In this document: piece by piece, positions 43,101 to 51,113 of the stretch
Layout: every line of letters begins with the position of its first letter
Numbering within the stretch: position 1 is the stretch's first letter
DNA from: Azospirillum sp. B510
Lineage (GTDB): Bacteria > Pseudomonadota > Alphaproteobacteria > Azospirillales > Azospirillaceae
Direction: 5' to 3'
NCBI RefSeq assembly: GCF_000010725.1
Contig: NC_013854.1
Coordinates: 1,331,001-1,395,000, forward strand
DNA length: 64,000 bases
The notes under the pieces: generated by a model
What the model was told of the DNA's origin: nothing
Seen by the model: the letters and a program-made list of their open reading frames with translations, nothing else
Database searches by the model: none
Position numbers and translations under genes: made by a program

Positions 43101-43674
43101 GCGGCTGGCCTCCATCCGGCTGCTCGACAACAAGCCGGAGGAGGCGCTGAAGGCGTTGGAGATGTCCAATGTCGCCGGCCTGCCGGCCGATCTGGCCGCC
43201 GAGCGGCGGCTGATGCAGGCCAAGGCGCTGGCCGAGCTGAACCGTGGCGACGAGGCGATGCAGCTTCTGGCCCAGGACGACAGCACCAACGCCAATCTGC
43301 TGCGCGTCGACATCGCCTGGAAGGGGCAGAAGTGGGATGCGGCGGCGCTGGCGCTGAACAAGGTCATCGGCCCGCCGCCGGCTCCCGGCAAGCCGCTCGA
43401 TCCCAACATGTCGCAACTGGTGTTGAACCGGGCGGTCGCGCTGGCGCTGGCCGGCGACGGCAATGGGCTGAACCTGCTGAAGAAGGATTTCGAAGGGTCG
43501 ATGAAGGGCGGGCCGAACGAGGATGCCTTCCGCATTCTGACCCGCCCCGAACAGGCGATGGGCCTGATCGACGTCAGCACCATCCGCTCCCGCGTCGCGG
43601 AAGTGGATATGTTCAAGAAGTTCCTGAAGGAATATCGCGGCGGCAAGCAGGCGCCCGACAAGCCGACCTCGTGA
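40138..43674 (+). CDS. large secreted TPR protein of unknown function
   Basis: A 1178-residue protein starting at GTG 40138, preceded by GAGGAAGGGG. Residues 1-37 form a signal peptide (LRGCAAAVALLAGPLLLSPL). Two homologous AMIN-like domains follow (about 40-125, and 165-260; compare FGRMVFDWPGKVDF with QSRLTFDWPAPVGY), then Ala/Pro-rich linkers, a third beta region (about 360-540) and TPR-like helical repeats from about 630 to the end. Its place behind CheZ and stator-like genes suggests a role at the flagellar motor or envelope, but nothing direct shows this. Confidence 0.75.
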   Translation: MRERTADHGRRWLRGCAAAVALLAGPLLLSPLSATAASVPVRGGSHKDFGRMVFDWPGKVDFTATVDGSRLVVAFTEPIDAPLDRLVQALPDYLVAGRVEADGKTVSFNLKRPVAVKSFRNGNAVAIDLSPAAPGATQQAGTVAQPDAARTDVAKPVPSAGRVQVRGAERPDQSRLTFDWPAPVGYKVTRDGAAVTVAFDKGGSADLSAVARTPPRNIGNIESYRQPDGSLAVTFAVPQDAEVGDSASGKSVVLTVGNPGSRAGLPKSDGASPAMTAPASGSQGTVAGQGNQGTSQPMPPKNAVKDAIKEGGRDAPAAAASTSGRPAAAANAQAPASPSAAAPAPAPADAKSQPAAGPKGPVLTFETGGPAAIAVYPRAGQLYVVFDRPMPIGAGKLSGPGSELMGAVEPVPATGGTVFRTKIGPMVWPTVERQGTTWRILSSARPTDMGSAGDLRVEPDPDFLLGARLLVRAPDAANIVQFADPDVGDRIQVVPLPSPGQGMPEPHRYPDLEVMPSYQGVVVRPISDNVTVRAIKEGVELTTAGGLHMSTAADAGNPAVAPPAPTSPQSAPQPVPPQLAAAPVPVQPGGASSAMEPPKAAQPAQMQGRRLFNLPAWKHGDLDHFTEARQDLQLAVVNAPDSERPKAQLDLARFYFANGFGQETLGLLDVLQQNQPDLEGWPEFRALRGAARVLTGDLDGGEADLSIPSLAGNPEANLWRAAIAADRRDWPKAMAGFKASGQILNSYPDPMLGKLGLRAAEAALETRDTATAKRLFDRVIEHGGPDQEENPQTQYLRGLLYAQTGEIDQARQQLTAAYNSYDRLYRAKAGLALTNLELSEGKMSPTAAAEQLAGLTFTWRGDDLEMQIRSRMGEVLIAGGEYAKGFNTMKETAALVADTPRAEAITKEMSRIFADLFKDGAKRLPTLDAMQLYDQFRELTPVGEAGDEIIRQLAERLISIDLLNRAADLLQHQVEYRLSGLDKARVGTRLASIRLLDNKPEEALKALEMSNVAGLPADLAAERRLMQAKALAELNRGDEAMQLLAQDDSTNANLLRVDIAWKGQKWDAAALALNKVIGPPPAPGKPLDPNMSQLVLNRAVALALAGDGNGLNLLKKDFEGSMKGGPNEDAFRILTRPEQAMGLIDVSTIRSRVAEVDMFKKFLKEYRGGKQAPDKPTS

Positions 43675-43710
43675 AGCCGGGGTCAGAGGGCGGCTTTCCG
43701 CTTTCCGCCG

Positions 43711-44256
43711 TTATTTCGGCAGCAGAACCTTGTCGATGACATGGACCACGCCGTTGGACTGTTCGACGTCGGCGATGGTGACGCGGGCCATGGTGCCGGA
43801 AGCGTCGGCGACCATCACGGCGTCGCCCGACTGGGTGAAGGTCAGCGGCATGCCTTCAACCGTCTTCAGCATCGCCTTGCCGTTGCCCTTCTTGATGTCC
43901 GCCACCAGGGTCCTGGCATCCAGCTTGCCGGGAATGACGTGGTAGGTCAGCACCTTGGTCAGCTGGCCCTTGTTCTCGGGCTTCAGCAGGGTATCGACGG
44001 TGCCGGCGGGCAGGGCGGCGAAGGCCTCGTTGGTCGGGGCGAAGACGGTGAAGGGCCCCTTGCCGTTCAGCGTATCGACCAGCCCGGCGGCCTTGACGGC
44101 GGCGACCAGCGTGGTGTGGTCCTTGGACTGGGATGCGTTCTCGACGATGGTCTTGGTCGGGTACATCGGCGCGCCGCCGACCATCTTTTCCATGGCGGCA
44201 TTGGCACAACCGGCGAAAAGAAGGGTGGCGATCGCCACGGTGGCAACCTTCTTCAT
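43711..44256 (-). CDS. fasciclin (FAS1)-domain exported protein
   Basis: A 181-residue protein. Residues 1-21 are a signal peptide (MKKVATVAIATLLFAGCANA); the Cys at 17 may be lipidated but the lipobox is atypical. One FAS1 domain follows, with FTVFAPTNEAFAALPAGTVD and LTYHVIPGKL and ending NGVVHVIDKVLLPK. Bacterial FAS1 proteins are found in the periplasm or extracellular matrix. ATG 44256 has AGAGGGAA upstream; the longer frame is rejected. Confidence 0.85.
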   Translation of the reverse strand: MKKVATVAIATLLFAGCANAAMEKMVGGAPMYPTKTIVENASQSKDHTTLVAAVKAAGLVDTLNGKGPFTVFAPTNEAFAALPAGTVDTLLKPENKGQLTKVLTYHVIPGKLDARTLVADIKKGNGKAMLKTVEGMPLTFTQSGDAVMVADASGTMARVTIADVEQSNGVVHVIDKVLLPK

Positions 44257-44413
44257 AGCATTCCCTCTTGTCGGTGAAGGTCCGCTTGCCGCGGACACAC
44301 CACCGTTACGGAGGGGCCATTTGCCCGGATCACACTTGTTTTCGCGCGTGACGCGGATTTTCCCGATGCGGAAGAGGTAATGCTTTGGCGGTGCCGCCGC
44401 CTCTTCCCGTCGC

Positions 44414-46312
44414 CTACAGCTGCACCTGGGTTCCCAGCTCCACCACGCGGTTGGGCGGCAGCTTGAAGAAGTCGGTGGCGCTGACCGAGGTGCGCGACAT
44501 CACCACGAACAGCTTTTCCCGCCACAGCGCCATCTGGGAGTTCATTTGCGGGATTAGCGTCTCGCGGCCCAGGAAGAAGGAGGTCGCCATCACGTCGAAC
44601 TCCAGCCCGAAGGCCTTGCACAGTCGCAGCGCCTTGGGAATGTTCGGCTCCTGCGAGAAGCCGTAGCGCACGGTGATGCGGTAGAAGCCGTCGGCCAGAC
44701 CCTCCACCAGCACGCGGTCCTTGGCGGGGACGCGCGGCACGTCATCCACCAGCACGGTGACGAAGACGACGCGCTCGTGCAGGACCTGATTGTGTTTCAG
44801 GTTGTGCAGCAGCGCGATCGGCACCGTGTTGGAACTGGAGGTCATGAAGACCGCCGTTCCCTTCACCCGGTGGATATCGCCCTTCTTGGCCTGGCGCTGG
44901 ATGAAGGCGTCGAGCGGCAGCGATTCCTCGGCCAGCCGGCGGGTCAGCACGGCGCGGCCGCGGCGCCAGGTCGCCATCAGCCCAAGCGTGATGCAGGCGA
45001 TCACCAGCGGCACCCAGCCGCCATGCGGGATCTTCACCGCGTTGGCGGCGAAGAAGGAGATTTCCACCATCAGGAAGGCGGCGCCGATGGCGAGGCAGAG
45101 CGGCAGGCTCCATCCCCAGCGCCGGCGGGCCACCACCAGGAACAGGCTGGTGGTGATGATCATGTTGCCGGTCACCGCGATGCCATAGGCGGCGGCGAGG
45201 CGGCTGGAGGATTGGAAGACCAGCACCAGCCCGAGCACGGCGGCCAGCAGGCCCCAATTGGCGCGGGGGATGTAGATCTGCCCCTCCTCCTCGTTGGAGG
45301 TGTGGCGGATGTCGAGACGGGGGCAGAGCCCCAGCTGCACCGCCTGCCGGGTGAGCGAGAAGACGCCGGAGATCACCGCCTGGCTGGCGATGACGGCGGC
45401 GGCGGTGGACAGGGCTACCAGTGGATAGAGCCCCCAATCCGGGACCAGCAGATAGAAGGGGCTGCGCACCGCCGCCGGGTCGCTCAGCAGAAGCGCGCAT
45501 TGGCCCAGATAATTCAGCAGAAGCGCCGGAAGCACCACGGCCAGCCACGCCACCTGGATCGGCCGCCGGCCGAAATGGCCCATGTCGGCGTAGAGCGCCT
45601 CGCCGCCGGTCACCGCCAGCACGACGGCACCCAGCACCAGGAAGCCGATGATGCCGTTGTTCGCGAAAAACGCGATGGCATAGGCCGGATTGAAGGCGAC
45701 CAGGACGCCCGGCTGCTGGATCACCTCGATCAGGCCGAGGATGCCGAGGGTGAGGAACCAAATCAGCATGATCGGCCCGAACAGCGCGCCGACGCGCGAG
45801 GTGCCGTGACTCTGGATGGTGAACAGGGCGATGACGATGGCGACGGTCAAGGGAACGACCGCGGATTGCAGGGCCGGCTCGGCCACGCCCAAACCCTCCA
45901 CCGCCGAGAGCACCGACATCGCCGGGGTGATCATGCCGTCGCCGTAGAACAGCGCGGCGCCGAACAGGCCAAGCGCCGTCAGGACCGTCAGCCGGCCCGA
46001 CGCGTCCGGCCGCGTCTTGGACGCCAGAGCCAGAAGGGAGAGGATGCCGCCCTCGCCCTTGTTGTCGGCCCGCATGACGAAGCCGACATATTTCACGGTG
46101 ACGACGATCACCAGGGCCCAGAACACCAGGGACATGATGCCCAGGATGTTGTCCTGGGTCAGCGGCAGGCCGTGGTCGCCGCCGAAGCATTCGCGCAGCG
46201 TGTAGAGCGGGCTGGTCCCGATGTCGCCGAAAACGACCCCGAGGGCACCCAGGGTCAGCGTCGCGAGCTTGCCTGTGTCGGGCGGCGCGGCCTTCAAAGC
46301 GGTTTCAGTCAT
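44414..46312 (-). CDS. kup: potassium uptake transporter Kup
   Basis: A 632-residue K+/H+ symporter of the KUP/HAK/KT family, normal length. GALGVVFGDIGTSPLYTLRE opens the first of about twelve transmembrane helices, with LVFWALVIVVTVKYVGFVMR, ADNKGEGGILSLLAL and GDGMITPAMSVLSAVEGL; the cytosolic C-terminal domain has MTSSSNTVPIALLHNLKHN. It stands alone. The 274 bp upstream hold short direct repeats (GTTGCTGCGGC; CGGCGGGATCGG) but no clear riboswitch. Confidence 0.94.
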   Translation of the reverse strand: MTETALKAAPPDTGKLATLTLGALGVVFGDIGTSPLYTLRECFGGDHGLPLTQDNILGIMSLVFWALVIVVTVKYVGFVMRADNKGEGGILSLLALASKTRPDASGRLTVLTALGLFGAALFYGDGMITPAMSVLSAVEGLGVAEPALQSAVVPLTVAIVIALFTIQSHGTSRVGALFGPIMLIWFLTLGILGLIEVIQQPGVLVAFNPAYAIAFFANNGIIGFLVLGAVVLAVTGGEALYADMGHFGRRPIQVAWLAVVLPALLLNYLGQCALLLSDPAAVRSPFYLLVPDWGLYPLVALSTAAAVIASQAVISGVFSLTRQAVQLGLCPRLDIRHTSNEEEGQIYIPRANWGLLAAVLGLVLVFQSSSRLAAAYGIAVTGNMIITTSLFLVVARRRWGWSLPLCLAIGAAFLMVEISFFAANAVKIPHGGWVPLVIACITLGLMATWRRGRAVLTRRLAEESLPLDAFIQRQAKKGDIHRVKGTAVFMTSSSNTVPIALLHNLKHNQVLHERVVFVTVLVDDVPRVPAKDRVLVEGLADGFYRITVRYGFSQEPNIPKALRLCKAFGLEFDVMATSFFLGRETLIPQMNSQMALWREKLFVVMSRTSVSATDFFKLPPNRVVELGTQVQL

Positions 46313-46586
46313 GCGGTGATTGCGGTCCGAAGTTGGTCCGTCGTTCGATGGCAGCCCGTTGCTGCGGCCCCGTTGCTGCGGCGATGTCCCGGTCCGTCGC
46401 CCCCCCTGCGGCGGGATCGGTCGAAACCATCCGGCGGGATCGGCATCCTTGCCCCCTCTCCACCGGCGCGCATCACCATCCTCATACGCGTTTACGGCGT
46501 CGGACGCCAGCGCGGGCTTGCGCGGCGACGCCCGGTGTCCAGGGATGCGACGAAGTGCGCGGGAGTCTTCCCGCGATACGGGTGCC

Positions 46587-47387
46587 TCAGAGCGTCCCGA
46601 AACTGCGCGCCAGCGAGCCGGCGATCAGGTACCACCCGTCGACCAGCACGAAGAAGATGATTTTGAACGGGATGGCGACCATGGTCGGCGGCAGCATCAT
46701 CATGCCCATCGACATCAGGATGGACGACACCACCATGTCGATGATCAGGAAGGGGAGGAACAGCAGGAAGCCGATTTCGAATCCGCGCTTGATCTCGGAG
46801 ATCATGAAGGCCGGAACCAGGACATGAAGCGGCATGTCGTTCGGTTCCTGCACGTTCTGGAGACGGGCCATGTCCATGAACAGGCGCAGATCCTTCTCGG
46901 CGGTGTGGTGCAGCATGAAATCGCGTAGCGGCGCCACCGTGCGGCGGAACGCCTCCATCTCGTCGATCTCCTGGTTCATCAGCGGCTGGATGCCCTGGGT
47001 GTAGCTGCGCTCGAACACCGGGGCCATCACGAAGAAGGTCAGGAACAGCGCCAGCGACATCATGACCGTGGTCGGCGGCACCTGCTGCACGCCCAGCGCG
47101 TTGCGCAGGAAGGACAGCACGATGACGATGCGGGTGAAGGCGGTCATCATGATCAGGATCGACGGCGCCAGAGACAGCACCGTGATCAGGCCGATGGTCT
47201 GGACGATGCGGCCGGTGGCGGTGCCGCCGGCATCGCCCAGGTCGAAGGTCAGGCTCTGCGCCAGCGCCGGCCCGGCGCTCAACCCCGAAATCAGGCCCAG
47301 CGCCAGACCGATGCCGAGCGCCAGCGCCAGCCCGGCGGTCAGCGGCCTCCAGCGGCGCCGAAGTCGGTTCGCGATGGTCGGGCTCAT
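46587..47387 (-). CDS. fliP: flagellar export gate protein FliP
   Basis: A 266-residue membrane protein with an N-terminal signal peptide (AGLALALGIGLALG...) and four transmembrane segments. Family signatures are APSILIMMTAFTRIVIVLSF and LPFLIIDMVVSSILMSMGMMM. FliP, with FliQ and FliR, forms the export gate for flagellar proteins. The frame continues upstream into fliO territory, but ATG 47387 overlaps the fliO stop by four bases and fits the family. Confidence 0.94.
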   Translation of the reverse strand: MSPTIANRLRRRWRPLTAGLALALGIGLALGLISGLSAGPALAQSLTFDLGDAGGTATGRIVQTIGLITVLSLAPSILIMMTAFTRIVIVLSFLRNALGVQQVPPTTVMMSLALFLTFFVMAPVFERSYTQGIQPLMNQEIDEMEAFRRTVAPLRDFMLHHTAEKDLRLFMDMARLQNVQEPNDMPLHVLVPAFMISEIKRGFEIGFLLFLPFLIIDMVVSSILMSMGMMMLPPTMVAIPFKIIFFVLVDGWYLIAGSLARSFGTL

Positions 47388-47707
47388 CGCGGCTCGCTCC
47401 CGGCCGGCGGCTCGCCGCCGGTGGCGAGCGCGGTGTCGAAACCGGCGGCCGGAGCGCTGTCGATCAGCAGGTCGCCGTTGATGCCCAGCAGGACCAGATG
47501 CTCGCGGTCGTCGCGGCGGACCAGGATCAGCCGGCGCTTGGCGTCGATCGGCAGCGCCTCCACCACGCTCAACCGGCGTTGGCGGGCGCGTGCCCGCACC
47601 GTGCCGCCCGCCATGCCGGCCCGGCGCATCACCCAGGCGACCACCAGGATGAGCGCCACGACGAAGACGAGCGCCAGGAGGAAACGGATATACTGGTCGA
47701 GATCCAT
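47384..47707 (-). CDS. fliO: flagellar protein FliO
   Basis: A 107-residue protein with one N-terminal membrane helix (LALVFVVALILVVAWVM) followed by the FliO domain (RARARQRRLSVVEALPIDAK, RRLILVRRDDREHLVLLG). FliO helps assemble FliP rings. Position immediately upstream of fliP confirms it. Confidence 0.88.
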   Translation of the reverse strand: MDLDQYIRFLLALVFVVALILVVAWVMRRAGMAGGTVRARARQRRLSVVEALPIDAKRRLILVRRDDREHLVLLGINGDLLIDSAPAAGFDTALATGGEPPAGSEPR

Positions 47708-47728
47708 GGAAGCTGCGGGCTTTCTGTT

Positions 47729-48163
47729 TCAGGGCGTATCGTCGGGAGGATCGGCCGGGGCGCCGGCGCGGCCGCCATAGGCGGCGGCGGCGCGCTGGCG
47801 GGCGGTGTGCGGATCGTCGCGTCCGGCCAATGCCGCGGTGATGGCTTCCTCCCGCCGGGTCTGCTGGTCGGTCAGCGCGGCGGCGAGCGGGGCGAGTGCG
47901 GCGACCAGATCGCCGAGCGGGCCGAGCAGGGTCCGCGCCTCCCCCCGCGGCAGGGTCTCCGCCGCCAGACAGAGGCGGGCGACGCGCTCCTCCAGCCCGG
48001 CGAGGTCGATCAGGATGCCGGACTCCGCCTGCCGCCGCGCGTCGTCGAGCGTCGCGCCAAGCATCACGGCCTGGTCGGCGAGGCCGGCGGCCGACCAGGC
48101 CGTGGGCTGGACGCCGTCCGGCGACCGCGAGGGCGACGGTGGATCGGATGGCGGACGGGTCAC
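47729..48163 (-). CDS. unknown protein of the flagellar cluster
   Basis: A 144-residue helical protein between the FlhB-like gene and fliO. It is Ala/Arg-rich with LAGLEERVARLCLAAETLPR and ends in a Pro/Asp-rich tail. No family recognised. Overlap of four bases with the preceding gene (48160-48163) and its operon position suggest a flagellar export or assembly role. Confidence 0.62.
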   Translation of the reverse strand: MTRPPSDPPSPSRSPDGVQPTAWSAAGLADQAVMLGATLDDARRQAESGILIDLAGLEERVARLCLAAETLPRGEARTLLGPLGDLVAALAPLAAALTDQQTRREEAITAALAGRDDPHTARQRAAAAYGGRAGAPADPPDDTP

Positions 48164-48519
48164 GGCTTGTCCTCCTCCATGCCGCCCTCCGGATGCGGAT
48201 CAGGCGGCAGCGTGCCGTTGGCGCGATAGACATGGGCCAGGATCTCCGCGACCGCGGCGATCGCCTCGACCGGGATGTCGCTGTCGACCTCGATGGCGGA
48301 CAGGATTTCGACCAGATCGGCGTCCTCGCGCACCTTCACCCCATTGGCGAAGGCGAGCTCCAGGATCTGCTCCGCCACGGTTCCCTTGCCGGTGGCGACG
48401 ATGCGCGGCAAGGTCTCCGTGCCCAGCTGGTATTTCAGCGCGACCGCGACCGGGCGCCGGGCGGGGGGCTGCGTCTTGCCGGCCGGCGGCGAGGCGGGAG
48501 GGCGGGGGTGCGCGGACAA
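48160..48519 (-). CDS. FlhB C-terminal domain homologue
   Basis: A 119-residue soluble protein matching the cytosolic FlhB C-terminus after the cleavage site: VAVALKYQLG is followed by LPRIVATGKGTVAEQILELA and a SDIPVEAIAAVAEILAHVY end, compare VAVALKYDPS and SEHYRAVAEVITYVF in the flhB at 51114. The NPTH autocleavage motif and the membrane part are missing. Such free-standing FlhB-C paralogues occur in many flagellated bacteria and can partly substitute for the real domain. Confidence 0.85.
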   Translation of the reverse strand: MSAHPRPPASPPAGKTQPPARRPVAVALKYQLGTETLPRIVATGKGTVAEQILELAFANGVKVREDADLVEILSAIEVDSDIPVEAIAAVAEILAHVYRANGTLPPDPHPEGGMEEDKP

Positions 48520-48721
48520 CAGGCGGCCTTTTCCAGGGGTCCTTCCTGGCCCGCATCCTGGACCGGTAGGCTTAACGAACTGTAAAGGCGGGGGCGCCGG
48601 CCGATTTGCGGCGGGAGGGATTCATCCTTCGTTAACGCAAACCGGCGACCATCGGGGATTATGGCGATGCCAGGCCTCGGGCGGTGTCGCTTGGGCGGCG
48701 ATCAGCGGCGGGATCAGGGCC

Positions 48722-49126
48722 ATGGACCTCGGAAATCTCGGCATCTTCAAACTGATGTCGCGCAAGATGGACTGGTTGACCCAGCGTCAGGAGGTCCTGT
48801 CGCAGAACATCGCCAACGCCGACACGCCGGAGTACAAGGGCCGCGACCTGAAGCCCTTCAGCTTCCGCGACGCCTTGAGCGACAACCGGCGGCTGACCCC
48901 GGTGGCCACCAGCGCGGGGCATCTGGCGGGCACCCGCGGCGCCGGCGGCATGGCTCAGGAACAAAAGGTGCGCGACCCGTACGAGACGGCGCCGGACGGC
49001 AACAATGTTGTCCTGGAAGACCAGATGATGCGGATGAGCCAGAGCTCGATGGATTACCAGACCATCACCAACCTGTATAAGAAGCAGGTCGCGATGATCA
49101 AGTCGGCGATCCGGTCGGGCAGTTGA
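48722..49126 (+). CDS. flgB: flagellar basal-body rod protein FlgB
   Basis: A 134-residue proximal rod subunit. WLTQRQEVLSQNIANADTPE is the standard N-terminal motif of rod proteins, and the C-terminus (TITNLYKKQVAMIKSAIR) is the coiled helix that packs in the rod. It opens the plus-strand operon flgB-flgC-fliE-fliQ-fliR-flhB; the divergent promoter region lies at 48520-48721. Confidence 0.94.
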   Translation: MDLGNLGIFKLMSRKMDWLTQRQEVLSQNIANADTPEYKGRDLKPFSFRDALSDNRRLTPVATSAGHLAGTRGAGGMAQEQKVRDPYETAPDGNNVVLEDQMMRMSQSSMDYQTITNLYKKQVAMIKSAIRSGS

Positions 49127-49182
49127 GCGGTCCCGGCCGATCGGTTGGAGCCGGCCGGTCGTTTTCTTGAGGAGGCGGTGCG

Positions 49183-49593
49183 ATGGATCTCTACAAGTCG
49201 ATGGCGGTGTCCGCCTCTGGCATGAAGGCGCAGGGCACCCGTCTCAAGGTCATTTCGGAGAATCTGGCGAACGCCAGCACCACGGCGGAGACGCCGGGCG
49301 ATCTGCCCTATCGCCGCAAGACGGTGGTCTTCAAGAACGAGCTGGACCGGGCGATGGATGTCGACAAGGTCCGCGTCGCCAAGGTCGATGTGGACAAGAG
49401 CGACTTCCAGCGCCGCTATGATCCTTCCCACCCGTCGGCCGATGCCGACGGCTATGTGTTGATGCCGAACGTCAACTCGGTGGTGGAGGCGATGGACATG
49501 CGCGAGGCCCAGCGCAGCTATGAAGCCAACCTGTCGGCCATCGATACGGCGCGCCAGATGCTGACCCGGACCATCGACATCCTGCGCACTTGA
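49183..49593 (+). CDS. flgC: flagellar basal-body rod protein FlgC
   Basis: A 136-residue rod subunit. SGMKAQGTRLKVISENLANA is the rod N-terminal motif, and ANLSAIDTARQMLTRTIDIL the C-terminal one. GAGGAGG precedes the ATG. Second gene of the operon. Confidence 0.94.
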   Translation: MDLYKSMAVSASGMKAQGTRLKVISENLANASTTAETPGDLPYRRKTVVFKNELDRAMDVDKVRVAKVDVDKSDFQRRYDPSHPSADADGYVLMPNVNSVVEAMDMREAQRSYEANLSAIDTARQMLTRTIDILRT

Positions 49594-49645
49594 TTTCCGC
49601 CCTCCTGCTCGCCGCCAACCCACCTGACCGACCGGAACCGCCGCC

Positions 49646-49945
49646 ATGATCAATCCGCTGAACGCCGCCGCGGCCTACGCCACCACCGCCGCCAAGACGA
49701 CCGGCCCCGGCATGGCCGCGCGCGACGGCGCCTCCTTCGGCGACGTGCTGGAGCAGGCGGCCAAGGAAAGCATCGGCACCCTGAAGAAGAGCGAGGACAT
49801 GTCGGCCCTCGCCACCGTCGGCAAGGCCGACCTGAACGACGTCGTCCAGGCGGTGACCAACGCCGAGGTGACGCTGCAAACCGTCACCGCCGTGCGCGAC
49901 AAGGTGCTGAACGCCTATCAGGAAATCCTGCGCATGCCGATGTGA
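49646..49945 (+). CDS. fliE: flagellar hook-basal body protein FliE
   Basis: A 99-residue rod-MS ring adaptor. Typical C-terminal part is ADLNDVVQAVTNAEVTLQTV with AVRDKVLNAYQEILRMPM. Third gene of the operon, 52 bp after flgC. Confidence 0.93.
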   Translation: MINPLNAAAAYATTAAKTTGPGMAARDGASFGDVLEQAAKESIGTLKKSEDMSALATVGKADLNDVVQAVTNAEVTLQTVTAVRDKVLNAYQEILRMPM

Positions 49946-49973
49946 CACCGTTCGCCGAACCCTGTCCTCCGCC

Positions 49974-50333
49974 ATGAACGAGACCGAAGTCATCGAGATT
50001 TGCCGCACCTCGATCGTCACGCTGGTGATTGTCTGCGGCCCGATTCTGGTCATCATGATGGCGGTCGGCACGGTCATTTCGATCTTCCAGGCCGTCACCC
50101 AGATCAGCGAGCAGACGCTCGCCATGGTGCCGAAGGTTCTTCTGGTGTTCGGTCTCAGCATCCTCCTGATGCCCTTCATGCTGAGCAAGCTGACCGAGTT
50201 CTTCGAACATGAGGTCGCCGACCGCATCGTCGCCATCGGCGTCGGCGCCACCGACAATGGCGGAGCCCCCTTCACTCCCGGCACCGGCGTGACGCCGGCC
50301 GCCGCACCGACCGCCGCCGCGGCCGGCCAATGA
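49974..50333 (+). CDS. fliQ: flagellar export gate protein FliQ, with C-terminal extension
   Basis: A 119-residue protein; FliQ is normally about 90. Two membrane helices are seen in LVIVCGPILVIMMAVGTVIS and PKVLLVFGLSILLMPFMLSK, with the conserved FQAVTQISEQTL between them. The last 30 residues are an Ala/Thr/Pro-rich tail. Its stop overlaps the fliR start (ATGA). Confidence 0.93.
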   Translation: MNETEVIEICRTSIVTLVIVCGPILVIMMAVGTVISIFQAVTQISEQTLAMVPKVLLVFGLSILLMPFMLSKLTEFFEHEVADRIVAIGVGATDNGGAPFTPGTGVTPAAAPTAAAAGQ

Positions 50334-51100
50334 GCGTTCTGCAACAGCTTCTGGGCGAACAGATCTTCGTCTGGATGTTGGTCTTCCTGCGGGTCGGCAC
50401 CGCCTTCAGCGTGATGCCGACGATCGGCGACGCCTTCGTTCCCACCCGCGCGCGCCTGCTGTTCGCGCTGGCGGTCAGCACGCTGGTGGCGCCGACCATC
50501 CGGCCGATGCTGCCGCCGATGCCGGGCAACCCGTTCCAACTGATGGTTCTGGTCGCCGGCGAGATGACGGTGGGCATCTTCCTCGGCACCATCGCCCGGC
50601 TGCTGATGGGGGCGCTGGAGGTGGCCGGCACCATCATCAGTCTACAGAGCGGTCTGGCCAACGCGCAGATCTTCAATCCGGCGCTGGCGAGCTCCGGATC
50701 GCTTCCCGGTTCGCTGATGGGTTGGCTTGGGTTGCTTCTGCTGTTCGCGACCGATCTGCATCATCTGCTGATCATGGCGGTGGTCGACAGCTATGCCACC
50801 TTCGTTCCGGGGGCGGCCATCCCGGTCGACGACATGGCGAACATGGTCGGGCAACTGGTGTCCAAGAGCTTCATGATGGGGGTGCAGATGTCGGCGCCCT
50901 TCCTGATCACCGGCATGCTGTTCGCCCTGGCGCTGGGGCTGCTGAACAAGCTGGCGCCGCAGGTGCAGGTCTTCCAGCTTTTCACGTCCGTCCAGGTGCT
51001 GCTCGGCCTTTTCATGTTCGCGCTGACGCTGGGGGCGATGATGCTGTTCTGGCTGTCGCGTTTCGAATCGACCTTCGTCGAATTCCTGAAGCCGCTGTAG
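50330..51100 (+). CDS. fliR: flagellar export gate protein FliR
   Basis: A 256-residue inner-membrane protein with about six helices. VFLRVGTAFSVMPTIGDAFV and MVGQLVSKSFMMGVQMSAPF are typical. It completes the FliPQR gate. flhB follows 13 bp later. Confidence 0.94.
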   Translation: MSVLQQLLGEQIFVWMLVFLRVGTAFSVMPTIGDAFVPTRARLLFALAVSTLVAPTIRPMLPPMPGNPFQLMVLVAGEMTVGIFLGTIARLLMGALEVAGTIISLQSGLANAQIFNPALASSGSLPGSLMGWLGLLLLFATDLHHLLIMAVVDSYATFVPGAAIPVDDMANMVGQLVSKSFMMGVQMSAPFLITGMLFALALGLLNKLAPQVQVFQLFTSVQVLLGLFMFALTLGAMMLFWLSRFESTFVEFLKPL

Positions 51101-51113
51101 AAGGGGGACGCCG

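Noticed and set aside
46313-46586. Possible riboswitch upstream of kup
   Set aside because: Only short direct repeats are seen, no recognisable aptamer core.
47388-48233. Minus-strand frame joined to fliP
   Set aside because: Overlaps fliO and the FlhB-like gene in other frames; Arg/Ala-rich with no family features. The FliP start fits 47387.
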